Part shown: piece by piece, positions 1-7,212 of the stretch
Layout: every line of letters begins with the position of its first letter
Position numbering within the stretch: the stretch's first letter is position 1
Assembly (NCBI GenBank): GCA_012519005.1
Contig: JAAYRB010000021.1
Span: 1-32,689, forward strand
Direction: 5' to 3'
DNA: 32,689 nucleotides
Source: Clostridia bacterium
Lineage (GTDB): Bacteria > Bacillota > DTU086
Notes under the pieces: generated by a model
Told to the model about the DNA's origin: nothing
Databases searched by the model: none
The model's input: only the letters and a program-made list of their open reading frames with translations
Program-made: the position numbers and the translations under genes

Positions 1-656
1 TCTTCTGCTTCTTCCTCTTCCCCTTCCCCTTCTTCCTCTTCGCCTTCTTCTGCTGCTCCCTCATCTTCCTCATCGATTTCTTCTACTTCTTCCTCTTCTT
101 CCTCATGTGGTGCCACAACCGCGGCTAATGCCGTGTCAGGATCCGCCAGCAGTTCAATATCTCCGAATCCCTCCAAATCACCAACAACTATATTCTCACC
201 AAATCCAAGATTCGAAATATCAACTTCTATATATTCCGGAATTTCTGTCGGTAGGCATCTCACATCAATTTCCCTCAGCATTTGCTGTAGTATGCCGCCC
301 TCGTTTCTAACCCCAGGGGATTCGCCAACGATACGAAGGGGAACAACAGTCTCAAGCTTTTCTTTCAGTGAAATCTGGAAAAAATCCACATGGATTAAAT
401 CCCCCCTCACGGGGTGGCGCTGCAGCTCCCGAACCAGGGTTATATGTTCCTTGCCATTCACTTCAAGCCTGATCAACGCGTTTTCTCCCGCACTCCTGAG
501 GATCCTGCTCAGATCCCTCACATTTACCGTTACAGGAAGTGTTTCTACATCCAAGCCATATAGGACACCCGGGAGAAATCCTTCCCTCCGAAGTTTTTTT
601 ACAAATCCCTTACCTTTATCTTCTCTTACCTGGGCTTCCAAGTTCAATGTATCCAT
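1..656 (-). CDS. ctc: 50S ribosomal protein L25/CTC family (partial, cut by window edge)
   Basis: General stress protein Ctc/L25 binds 5S rRNA in the large ribosomal subunit. Reading the minus strand from ATG 656 gives MDTLNLEAQVREDKGKG, typical of the family: an N-terminal L25 beta-barrel (about residues 1-92, with the VLYG and HVDF motifs) followed by the CTC-specific second domain (about 95-180). After residue 185 comes a long, almost purely Glu/Gly/Ala acidic tail that is still open when the window ends at base 1, so the C-terminus is not seen. A ribosome binding site AAAAAAGGAGTG lies 7 bases before the ATG. The gene follows prs in the same direction, as in Bacillus, but a PRC-barrel gene on the other strand lies between them, so it probably has its own promoter (about 698-726). 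Identity is secure; only the tail length is unknown. Confidence 0.93.
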   Translation of the reverse strand, partial: MDTLNLEAQVREDKGKGFVKKLRREGFLPGVLYGLDVETLPVTVNVRDLSRILRSAGENALIRLEVNGKEHITLVRELQRHPVRGDLIHVDFFQISLKEKLETVVPLRIVGESPGVRNEGGILQQMLREIDVRCLPTEIPEYIEVDISNLGFGENIVVGDLEGFGDIELLADPDTALAAVVAPHEEEEEEVEEIDEEDEGAAEEGEEEEGEGEEEEAE

Positions 657-697
657 CTTGACACACTCCTTTTTTCTTCTTCCCCAGTATCTCCCTA

Positions 698-726
698 ATC
701 TTAGCATAATAAACTTTTGTTGTGAA
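698..726 (-). promoter_or_regulatory. Candidate sigma-A promoter of ctc/L25
   Basis: On the minus strand TTCACA (726-721), a 17-base spacer and TAAGAT (703-698) fit a housekeeping promoter moderately well (5/6 and 4/6). Transcription would start near 691 and give a leader of about 35 bases. It is the only decent candidate in the 110 bases between the divergent L25 and PRC-barrel genes. I see no clear sigma-B type site, although ctc is sigma-B controlled in B. subtilis. Confidence 0.4.
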
Positions 727-766
727 TAATATCTTTTAGAATAGAAAAACGGGGGTAATGTAATCG

Positions 767-1432
767 ATGCTAAATAGAAGCAGGGCCCTACTATCAATGC
801 CAATCATAAGTTTGGAAGAGGGACGGCAAATTGGAAAAATACGGGGAGTGGTGGTGGACCCCAGGAATTTTTCCATTGCAGCCGTTGTCACTGATAAACA
901 AAGTTGGTTCGGTGAATATAAAATTATTCCCTATGAACATGTCATGAGCATTGGGGACCATGCAGTAACAATTGATAAAAAGAACAATATTGAAAAACCG
1001 GCAAACCTTCCGGAAATATCCGCATTGATGAAAGACAGCCCCCCTTTATTGGGAGGCAAGGTCTTCTCAGAAGATGGTACCTTGTTGGGAATCGTAGAGG
1101 AATTCGTGTTTAATGCGGAAACAGGTGAAATAAAGAGTTTAGAAGTGACCGGCCGCTTCATTGACAGCTTTTTAAGAGGCCGAACCTCCTTATCCATATC
1201 CACAGTGCTCACCATAGGAGCCGACGCCATCATAGTCAGGAATCACTCGGAAGATGAAATCAGCAGAATAGACAGCCCTCTCAAGAAAAAAATGAGGGAT
1301 CTGTCCTCCACGGGCAAAAAGCTTTTAGGGAGCACGAGAAAGAAAACTAAAAAACTGGGGGATTCCCTCAATGACTCCTTGGATCGTTTCACTGGTGGAG
1401 ATGAGAACACAGATGAAAATGACGAAAAATAA
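767..1432 (+). CDS. PRC-barrel domain protein
   Basis: A 221-residue soluble protein with two PRC-barrel-like domains. The first covers about residues 3-75 (SRALLSMPIISLEEGRQIGK, then VVVDP). The second covers about 88-165 (DSPPLLGGKVFSEDGTLLG, then EFVFNAETGEI and SLEVT). PRC-barrels are small beta folds found in RimM, photosynthetic reaction centre H subunits and many prokaryotic proteins of unknown role. In sporulating Firmicutes such proteins (the YlmC/YrrD type) are common and poorly understood. The C-terminus (about 175-221) is Lys/Ser/Asp-rich and probably disordered. The start follows a weak GGGGGT site. The gene faces prs tail to tail with only two bases between the stop codons and no hairpin terminator. 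The fold is clear; the function is not known. Confidence 0.8.
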   Translation: MLNRSRALLSMPIISLEEGRQIGKIRGVVVDPRNFSIAAVVTDKQSWFGEYKIIPYEHVMSIGDHAVTIDKKNNIEKPANLPEISALMKDSPPLLGGKVFSEDGTLLGIVEEFVFNAETGEIKSLEVTGRFIDSFLRGRTSLSISTVLTIGADAIIVRNHSEDEISRIDSPLKKKMRDLSSTGKKLLGSTRKKTKKLGDSLNDSLDRFTGGDENTDENDEK

Positions 1433-1434
1433 GG

Positions 1435-2382
1435 CTAAGTGAACAGCTCACTGACGGACAGGTCCTTGTGAACCCGAGTAATCGCTTCCCCGAGTAGAGG
1501 TGCAATGGAAAGCACCTTTATTTTGTCTATCTGTTTTTCTTTTGTGAGCGGAATGGTGTTGGTCACCAGAACCTCCTTAATGTGGGAATCCTTGATTCGT
1601 TCCACGGCGGACCCCGATAATACCGGGTGGGTACAGCAGACATAGACCTCTTTTGCACCGTGCTCTACCAAAGCCTTCGCACCCAATGTGATGGTGCCCG
1701 CAGTATCTATTAGGTCGTCCACCACAATGGCCGTCTTATTTCTCACATTTCCTATGAGGTTCATTACCTTCGCCACATTGGGATCAGTTCTTCTTTTTTC
1801 AATAATTGCTATTTCCGCACCTAGACGTTCCGCCATATCCCTCGCCCTTGTAACCCCGCCAACATCCGGTGAGACAACCACCACATCTGTGAGCCCCTTT
1901 TTTTTGTAATATTCTGCTAATATGGGCACCCCCAACAGATGGTCGGAAGGTATATCAAAAAATCCTTGGATTGCATTGGAGTGCAAGTCCATGGAAATGG
2001 CACGCCGTGCACCGGCGGCGGTGATTAAATTGGCCACCAATTTGGCGGAAATTGGTTCCCTGGGCTTGGCTTTTCTTTCCTGCCTAGCATAACCATAGTA
2101 AGGGGTAACCACGGTTATTCTTCTGGCGGAGGCCCTTCTTAAGGCATCCACTATTATCAATAATTCCATAAGATTCTCATTCACCGGCGGACATGTGGGT
2201 TGGATGACAAAGATATCACAGCCCCGGACGCTCTCGCCGATGGAGATATGCACCTCACCGTCACTGAAACGTCCCACCTTTGCAACTCCAAGGGACTCCC
2301 CTAGATACTGGGCTATCTCTTTGGCAAGTCCAGGATTTGCGTTTCCGGAAAATAATTTTAGCTTCCTATTTGAATAGAACAT
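1435..2382 (-). CDS. prs: Ribose-phosphate pyrophosphokinase
   Basis: Makes 5-phosphoribosyl-1-pyrophosphate (PRPP) from ribose 5-phosphate and ATP, the precursor for purines, pyrimidines, NAD, His and Trp. It is cytosolic and forms hexamers. The 315 residues match the usual bacterial length. Visible signatures are [12 protein letters not shown] at the N-terminus, the ATP/Mg loop [20 protein letters not shown] (about 96-115), [14 protein letters not shown] (about 130-143), and the PRPP-binding loop [12 protein letters not shown] (about 215-226). The start has AGGAGG 10 bases upstream. It lies 99 bases downstream of glmU in the same direction, the conserved Bacillus order glmU-prs-ctc, so the two are probably cotranscribed. 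The stop codon lies two bases from that of the convergent PRC-barrel gene. Confidence 0.98.
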   Translation of the reverse strand: MFYSNRKLKLFSGNANPGLAKEIAQYLGESLGVAKVGRFSDGEVHISIGESVRGCDIFVIQPTCPPVNENLMELLIIVDALRRASARRITVVTPYYGYARQERKAKPREPISAKLVANLITAAGARRAISMDLHSNAIQGFFDIPSDHLLGVPILAEYYKKKGLTDVVVVSPDVGGVTRARDMAERLGAEIAIIEKRRTDPNVAKVMNLIGNVRNKTAIVVDDLIDTAGTITLGAKALVEHGAKEVYVCCTHPVLSGSAVERIKDSHIKEVLVTNTIPLTKEKQIDKIKVLSIAPLLGEAITRVHKDLSVSELFT

Positions 2383-2481
2383 AACCCTACAACCTCCTGA
2401 TCTCCCTGCAAACGATTAAAAAGCACCTTCAACCTGTTCTCCATAATCTATAATTATCCTTGTTTTTAGTCGAATTTAATT

Positions 2482-3855
2482 CTAAGTATCCTTCATCTTT
2501 TTGTTTACCCAGTTATCTATATTAGTTTGCCTTCCCCGGGCCACCCCCAGGGCACCTCCGGGTACATCCTTAGTGATTGTGGAGCCTGCGGCTATATACG
2601 CCCCCCTACCGATCTGCAAAGGAGCAACCAAATTGGAATTGCTTCCTATAAAGGCACCCTCCTCCACAGTGGTCTGCCATTTGTTTGCCCCATCATAATT
2701 ACAAAAGATTGTGCCCGCACCTATATTCACATTATCACCTATGGAGGCATCCCCCACATAGCTGTGGTGGGGTATCTTGCTGCCGTGGCCTATGTTTGAC
2801 TTCTTGATTTCTACGAAATCACCTATCCTTACATTGTCACCCACATGGGTACCAGGCCTGATATAAGAAAAAGGACCCACATTACAGTTATTCCCCAGTC
2901 GGCTTTCCACGATCATAGAGTTATGGAACAGTACCCTGTCACCAATGAAAGATTCCTGTATAACCGCGGAAGGACCTATCTCACACTCCGCACCAATATT
3001 TGTATGTCCCTCAATGATAGTGAAGGGGTGGATAATGGTATCCCGGCCGGCAGTGACATGGGGTCCAATGCGAGTGGTATCAGGATCTACTATGGTAACA
3101 CCGGCAAGCATCAGTTCCTCATTTTTTCTTTTCCTTAAAATCCCCTCTGCATGGGCCAGTTGAACACGGTCATTGATACCCAGAATTTCCTCACTATCCT
3201 CCAGTCTAAAAGCCTCCACCCTTTTCCCTCGGTCAAAGAAATCTTTGACGACATCAGTGAGATAGTACTCACCCTGGACATTATCCGGCTTTATATTTTC
3301 CAAGGCGAGGAAAAGTTCCGTCCTATTAAAAATGTAGGTACCCGAATTTACCTCTTTTATTTCCAGCTCCCGGGGTGAGGCATCGGCATCCTCCACTATT
3401 TCCGTCACGGAACCGGATTCATTCCTAATTATCCTGCCGTAGCCCCGGGGATCAGCAATCTCCGCTGTCAAAATTGTAGCAGCTGCTTCCCGCTCCCTAT
3501 GCTGCCCTAACAATGCCTTCAAGGTGTCCCCCCTGATCAGCGGAGTGTCACCGCATAAAACCAGTACATCCCTGCATTCCCCTCCCAGAACATCCCGGGC
3601 CTGATTCACCGCATGTCCCGTTCCCAGCTGTTTTTCCTGAACTACATAATTCAAATCACCCATGACTTCGTATATCTTCTCTCTCCCATAACCGACAACC
3701 ACTACCTGCTCATCAACGCCTGCCTGCCCGGCGGACTCCAGTACACGGGACAGCATCGGCCCGCCTCCCACATTATGTATCACTTTAGGGTAATTTGACC
3801 TCATTCTTTTCCCCTGACCCGCTGCCAACACAACGGCAGTAACGCCGGCCGTCAT
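2482..3855 (-). CDS. glmU: Bifunctional UDP-GlcNAc pyrophosphorylase / GlcN-1-P N-acetyltransferase
   Basis: Catalyses the last two steps to UDP-N-acetylglucosamine: acetylation of glucosamine 1-phosphate and uridylyl transfer from UTP. The product feeds peptidoglycan and wall polymers. The N-terminal half is a nucleotidyltransferase (LAAGQGKRMRSNYPK at about 11-25, LCGDTPL near 100, GTYIFN near 170). From about residue 250 it continues as a left-handed beta-helix of hexapeptide repeats (IGPHV, IGAECEIGPSAVI, VGDNVRIGDFVEIKKS). The end has the acetyltransferase motif SYVGDASIGDNVNIGAGTI and GVARGRQTNI. At 457 residues it is full length. The start has AGGTGG 10 bases upstream. spoVG, which precedes glmU in Bacillus, is replaced here by a MobA-like nucleotidyltransferase gene 64 bases upstream. 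Confidence 0.98.
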   Translation of the reverse strand: MTAGVTAVVLAAGQGKRMRSNYPKVIHNVGGGPMLSRVLESAGQAGVDEQVVVVGYGREKIYEVMGDLNYVVQEKQLGTGHAVNQARDVLGGECRDVLVLCGDTPLIRGDTLKALLGQHREREAAATILTAEIADPRGYGRIIRNESGSVTEIVEDADASPRELEIKEVNSGTYIFNRTELFLALENIKPDNVQGEYYLTDVVKDFFDRGKRVEAFRLEDSEEILGINDRVQLAHAEGILRKRKNEELMLAGVTIVDPDTTRIGPHVTAGRDTIIHPFTIIEGHTNIGAECEIGPSAVIQESFIGDRVLFHNSMIVESRLGNNCNVGPFSYIRPGTHVGDNVRIGDFVEIKKSNIGHGSKIPHHSYVGDASIGDNVNIGAGTIFCNYDGANKWQTTVEEGAFIGSNSNLVAPLQIGRGAYIAAGSTITKDVPGGALGVARGRQTNIDNWVNKKMKDT

Positions 3856-3919
3856 CTATACAACACCACCTATCCTAAGATTGCAACAAATCCTTCCCAA
3901 TCAAAGGTAACAGGTATTG

Positions 3920-4687
3920 TCAAGAAGTACTTGCCAATACCTGTTCCACCAACTCTAGATCGCTGGGCTTATCCACATCCATACCTATTTCAGGATACAT
4001 ACAGTTCACAGCCAAAGCCTTGATATCCAAAAGTCTTGAAAACCTTTCCGCCGCCTCTTCCACTGTCAGCCTACCGCATAAATACTTCAATACGAATCCC
4101 ATACCAATGAACCTGCACAGGGAAAGGGGTTTTTTTCTTAAGTCTATCAGCTGCTCTGCCAATCCCACCCGGGGCTCAACTATCTCAGGCTTTAACAAGA
4201 CAATATTACCGCCGGTGAATTCCCCCTCCTTTAGATGCACATAGGTTCTTTCCGCACCGGGGTATTTGCCCTCGTTTATACTTCTTTCAATAATGGGATA
4301 ATACAAATCTGCCTCACCCATCTCAAAGCAGGAATCCACGAATTTTTTTAGGATCATTGCATCTATTAAAGGGATATCGCTGCTGGCAATCAGAACATAC
4401 CTGCTGTCCCCCAGCACCTTGAGGCCGTTCACCACAGACCCCGCGGCGGTTTCCCCCGGTGGTGCAAGAATGATTCTCTTTTGATTCCCATATCTTGCTT
4501 CCAGCTCCCCTTTGGGGCCTACCAATGCTATCTTTTCAGCGTAATCAAAATTCGCAAAGGCCTTTACTATATAGTCAATCATGGGAAAGCTTCCTATATT
4601 TATTAAAGCCTCATTGTTCTCCCCGGTATACCCTCCAAGCTTATCCCCAGCCCTACCACCAGCCAAAATGACCGCATTGATTTTCAT
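3920..4687 (-). CDS. MobA-like nucleotidyltransferase family protein
   Basis: A 255-residue GT-A fold nucleotidyltransferase related to MobA/GlmU N-terminal domains. It begins MKINAVILAGGRAGDKLGG with the sugar-nucleotide pyrophosphorylase loop, keeps a conserved NEALINIGSFPMIDYI segment, has a metal-binding SSDIPLI strand-loop (about residues 95-101), and ends with IGMDVDKPSDLELV, a tail typical of these enzymes. The true substrate cannot be read; candidates are a molybdopterin, sugar phosphate or polyol phosphate acceptor. The reading frame extends upstream with TTG codons, but ATG 4687 has AAAGGGG 8 bases before it and gives the family N-terminus. It lies 30 bases after the GntR regulator gene and 64 before glmU, probably in one operon from ispE. 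Local supply or control of nucleotide-activated sugars is an inference from position only. Confidence 0.82.
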   Translation of the reverse strand: MKINAVILAGGRAGDKLGGYTGENNEALINIGSFPMIDYIVKAFANFDYAEKIALVGPKGELEARYGNQKRIILAPPGETAAGSVVNGLKVLGDSRYVLIASSDIPLIDAMILKKFVDSCFEMGEADLYYPIIERSINEGKYPGAERTYVHLKEGEFTGGNIVLLKPEIVEPRVGLAEQLIDLRKKPLSLCRFIGMGFVLKYLCGRLTVEEAAERFSRLLDIKALAVNCMYPEIGMDVDKPSDLELVEQVLASTS

Positions 4688-4717
4688 GCCCATTGCCCCT
4701 TTCAACAAAGGAAAGAC

Positions 4718-5437
4718 CTATTTAGTAAATTCTTTGGGAGGCTCATCAAGAAATTCAGGGTGATCCCTCAAAGCTTCCAGCATACTCACTTCCGCATTTT
4801 CAATATGTTTCTGTGCAAGAAGCCTTGCCTGGATTATATCCCGCCCGGAAATCGCTTCCATCAATTTACCATGTTCATCCAAAGTCTGTTTTATACGCCC
4901 GGGATAGGATAAGGAAGTACTCCTAAAACGCTGTATCCTTTCCCGCAAATTATATATTATCTGAACCAGGTAGCTATTTCTACTGGCCTGGTAGATCAGG
5001 TCATGGAACTCCGTATCGCTGTCAACCACCTTTTCCAAATCCCCCAGTTCCGCATTGACAGTAACTTTTAACAGAAATTGCTGCAGTTCCTCCAGCTCTT
5101 CCTCAGTAATCCTTTCCGCCGCCAGGCCAGCGGCAAGGGACTCCAGGGCGGCACGGATTTCAAATACATCGGCGATATCCTTCTTGGAAATTTCAGATAC
5201 ATAGGCCCCCTTTCTGGGAACCATAATAACGAAGCCCTCCAGCTCAAGTTTTCTGATGGCCTCACGGATGGGCGTCCTGCTCACACCCATATCCTCAGCC
5301 AACTGGACTTCCATGAGCCTTTCTCCTGGTTTTAGCTTGCCATCAATAATAGCCTCCCGAAGGGTTTCAAAAACAACATCCCTTAGAGGTTTATATTCAT
5401 CCAATTTAATGGGCGTTAGTTTCCTGTCATCGTCCAT
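4718..5437 (-). CDS. GntR family transcriptional regulator (FadR/FCD subfamily)
   Basis: A 239-residue DNA-binding regulator. The N-terminal winged helix (about residues 15-80) contains PGERLMEVQLAEDMGVSRTP followed by IREAIRKLELEGFV, the standard GntR recognition region. The C-terminal all-helical FCD domain (about 87-215) has the usual metal/ligand residues spread as DTEFHDLIY, DEHGKLMEAI and AQKHIENAE. FCD regulators usually sense small carboxylates or metals, and many repress their own operon. It starts 15 bases after ispE with an AAGGGGGT site and is followed closely by the nucleotidyltransferase gene. It occupies the place purR has in Bacillus but is not PurR, which has a phosphoribosyltransferase fold. 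The effector is unknown. Confidence 0.93.
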   Translation of the reverse strand: MDDDRKLTPIKLDEYKPLRDVVFETLREAIIDGKLKPGERLMEVQLAEDMGVSRTPIREAIRKLELEGFVIMVPRKGAYVSEISKKDIADVFEIRAALESLAAGLAAERITEEELEELQQFLLKVTVNAELGDLEKVVDSDTEFHDLIYQASRNSYLVQIIYNLRERIQRFRSTSLSYPGRIKQTLDEHGKLMEAISGRDIIQARLLAQKHIENAEVSMLEALRDHPEFLDEPPKEFTK

Positions 5438-5452
5438 AATCTACCCCCTTAA

Positions 5453-6340
5453 TTATAGGCAAACTCCCCTGCCCACGGTGGTGGCTAAGAAAACTTCCAT
5501 GGGTGAGTGAGAAAATCTAGTCATGATATCATTCGCCATGGTATCACTCTCCACTACTCCACAAACCGTAGGCCCGCTGCCGCTCATAAAGACCCCGGGG
5601 CATCCCACACCCTTTAATATATCCACCAAATCCTGGATCTTGGGACGAGCCTTCACAGCGGCCGCCTGCAGCATATTCCCGACATTATCAACAATCATTG
5701 TTGTGTCATTCCTGTCAAGACCCTCCATGAGCTTCTGATGGTTCGGGGCTGCGTCAACTGTCATTTTATCATATGCCTTATAAATATCCCCCGCAGATAG
5801 CCCAAAAGGCGGCTTTATAAGTATGAGATCAAGTTTTGGTGCCGTGGGTAGGGGGGTAATTTTCTCCCCTATACCTCGGGCAAGGGCCGTCCCACCGTAT
5901 ATACAGAATGGCACATCAGCCCCCAGCCCCATCCCAAGGGAGGACAAATCCTCTAGATGGATACCAAGATCCCAGAGTTTGTTTAAACCCAAAAGTACCC
6001 CGGCCGCATCGGCACTGCCGCCCCCCAAACCCGCGGCAACAGGAATACCCTTTTTTATACGAATTTCCACACCCTTTTTTATGCCCGTATATTCAAGCAG
6101 TTTTTCCGCGGCTTTATAGGCCAAGTTGCTCTCATCGTTAGGCACCCGGGGGTGCCCACAATATATTTTTATCCCCTTGTTGGATGGTACCAAATGCAGG
6201 AGATCATGTAGGCTGATACTCTGCATAACTGATATGATATTATGATAACCATCCTCTCTTTTGGATAAAACCTCCAGCGTCAAATTAATTTTAGCATGGG
6301 CCTTGACTTGGATCCCTTTACCTGACAACACCTGTTTCAA
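5453..6340 (-). CDS. ispE: 4-diphosphocytidyl-2-C-methyl-D-erythritol kinase
   Basis: GHMP-family kinase that phosphorylates the 2-hydroxyl of CDP-methylerythritol in the non-mevalonate (MEP) isoprenoid pathway. Motifs: AHAKINLTLEVLSKREDGYH at the N-terminus, the ATP loop PVAAGLGGGSADAA (about residues 90-103), and the C-terminal MSGSGPTVCGVV. About 295 residues is normal. The first possible start is TTG 6340, only two bases from AAAGGCGG. GTG 6331, 11 bases from it, is an alternative that gives a protein three residues shorter. No ATG precedes the conserved AHAKIN. It is the first gene of the probable ispE-gntR-nucleotidyltransferase-glmU-prs operon. An inverted repeat overlies its likely promoter (6402-6428). 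Confidence 0.97.
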   Translation of the reverse strand: MKQVLSGKGIQVKAHAKINLTLEVLSKREDGYHNIISVMQSISLHDLLHLVPSNKGIKIYCGHPRVPNDESNLAYKAAEKLLEYTGIKKGVEIRIKKGIPVAAGLGGGSADAAGVLLGLNKLWDLGIHLEDLSSLGMGLGADVPFCIYGGTALARGIGEKITPLPTAPKLDLILIKPPFGLSAGDIYKAYDKMTVDAAPNHQKLMEGLDRNDTTMIVDNVGNMLQAAAVKARPKIQDLVDILKGVGCPGVFMSGSGPTVCGVVESDTMANDIMTRFSHSPMEVFLATTVGRGVCL

Positions 6341-6389
6341 TACCGCCTTTCATGAATCCCCGTTGTCATACAATTATCCAATCGTAAAC

Positions 6390-6428
6390 ATAATAGACTT
6401 ATATAAAGGAAAGTGTAAACCCTTTATA
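6390..6428 (-). promoter_or_regulatory. Candidate ispE promoter with overlapping inverted repeat
   Basis: On the minus strand TTTACA (6419-6414), an 18-base spacer and TATTAT (6395-6390) form a plausible sigma-A promoter (5/6 for each box). A perfect inverted repeat TATAAAGG (6402-6409) / CCTTTATA (6421-6428), with 11 bases between arms, brackets the -35 box and covers part of the spacer. This is where a repressor would bind. The GntR/FCD protein encoded next in the operon is a natural candidate for autoregulation, but that is inference. Confidence 0.45.
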
Positions 6429-6625
6429 AATCCCATTTTATAATATTCCACAGCCCCCATTTCATATATATTCCCTTGTGCCGGGCCGCAATCTACAAGA
6501 CATGTTTTTAATATATTGATTATATATGGCAGATATTTTAAAAAAACTCGGCCTTACTGCAGGATTAGCCCATGGAAATATATAACTATAGATACGATAA
6601 ATGAGCTGCCCGGGGGGGGTATATC

Positions 6626-6898
6626 ATGTCAATAAAAGTCAATAATTTTATGGAAATCTGTGTATTGGAGTTTTTAGAAGATATTTTAGAGCACCACCCA
6701 GATGTTTGTAAATGTAAAAATTGCAGGGAAGACATCGCAGCCTATGCATTGAACCAGCTGCAGCCAAAGTATACAACCACGGATTTGGGGCATCTTTATT
6801 CCAAAGCAGCAACCCTGGACAGCCAAAGGCGCACGGATATTTTCCGTGCCATAGCTCAGGGAATCCAGTGTGTAAAGGATAAGCCTCGACATCCATAG
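6626..6898 (+). CDS. comFB: ComFB family protein (late competence development)
   Basis: A 90-residue protein with the ComFB pattern. A helical start (NFMEICVLEFLEDIL) leads to a Cys cluster (VCKCKNCREDIAAYALNQL, about residues 29-48) and the conserved QPKYTTTDLGHLYSKA. In B. subtilis ComFB is encoded in the comF operon with the DNA-uptake helicase ComFA and ComFC; its biochemical role is unclear. Related ComFB domains in cyanobacteria have been reported to bind cyclic dinucleotides. Here it stands alone, with no competence genes near by. The start follows a run of eight G, close to an ideal spacing. The nearest downstream gene in the same direction is the L,D-transpeptidase, beyond a structured stretch of about 280 bases. 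Confidence 0.83.
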   Translation: MSIKVNNFMEICVLEFLEDILEHHPDVCKCKNCREDIAAYALNQLQPKYTTTDLGHLYSKAATLDSQRRTDIFRAIAQGIQCVKDKPRHP

Positions 6899-6904
6899 GT
6901 ACTG

Positions 6905-7129
6905 AAAGGTTTATCCCCGATCATGGTATCCCTATACCGATCCACGAACCGAGAAAGCTAAGCCAACCTTCATACCGACCCAAGTCACAAAATAAAGCCA
7001 ACGGTTCAAATTCTTTCCCTGCCGGGATCATATTGCCCGCCCTGCGTGTTACTGTCGGCGGGCAGTAATCCTCATAGGGCTGCCTCTGCTATCGGCCTGC
7101 CTACCCCTGGTCTTCAAAGATAAAACCTA
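6905..7129. ncRNA. Candidate structured RNA or complex leader between comFB and the L,D-transpeptidase gene
   Basis: About 280 bases without a convincing reading frame hold several nested complementary segments. AGGTTTATC (about 6908-6916) can pair with GATAAAACCT (about 7119-7128) as a closing stem with one bulged base. GGTAT/ATACC inside matching GATC arms forms a hairpin near 6919-6942. GAACCG (near 6946) pairs with CGGTTC (near 7002). TGCCCGCC/GGCGGGCA forms an 8-bp hairpin near 7033-7063. The outer stem encloses the others, as in a folded RNA of about 225 nt. The strand is undecided: a TATAAT lies on the minus strand near 7160-7165, and plus-strand transcription from comFB is equally possible. 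I could not match the SAM, TPP, FMN, lysine, c-di-GMP, c-di-AMP, cobalamin, ZTP, T-box, SRP or RNase P core motifs. Confidence 0.35.
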
Positions 7130-7159
7130 TTGTCATCTCCGCAAGAACCTACATAATAT
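7130..7159 (+). promoter_or_regulatory. Candidate promoter of the L,D-transpeptidase gene
   Basis: TTGTCA (7130-7135), an 18-base spacer and TAATAT (7154-7159) form a weak sigma-A-like promoter. The overlapping CATAATATA (7152-7160) fits the CATAnnnTA -10 of sigma-K promoters, but no mACm box is at the right distance. Just after it, AGGGCAC/GTGTCCCT (about 7173-7190) can fold into a small hairpin that would cover the upstream GTG start candidate. Confidence 0.3.
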
Positions 7160-7212
7160 ATTATAGAATTTTAGGGCACCTGGTGTCCCTCAGATGGGTG
7201 TTGTTTCGTACT

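Noticed and set aside
133-729. 198-codon open frame on the plus strand
   Set aside because: It is antisense to the L25/Ctc gene, has a Ser/Pro-rich composition typical of a shadow frame and no ribosome binding site.
6905-7129. c-di-AMP (ydaO), c-di-GMP or other known riboswitch before the L,D-transpeptidase gene
   Set aside because: Wall hydrolases often have ydaO leaders, so I looked for its conserved core and those of the other common classes on both strands and found none. The region is kept only as an unassigned structured RNA.
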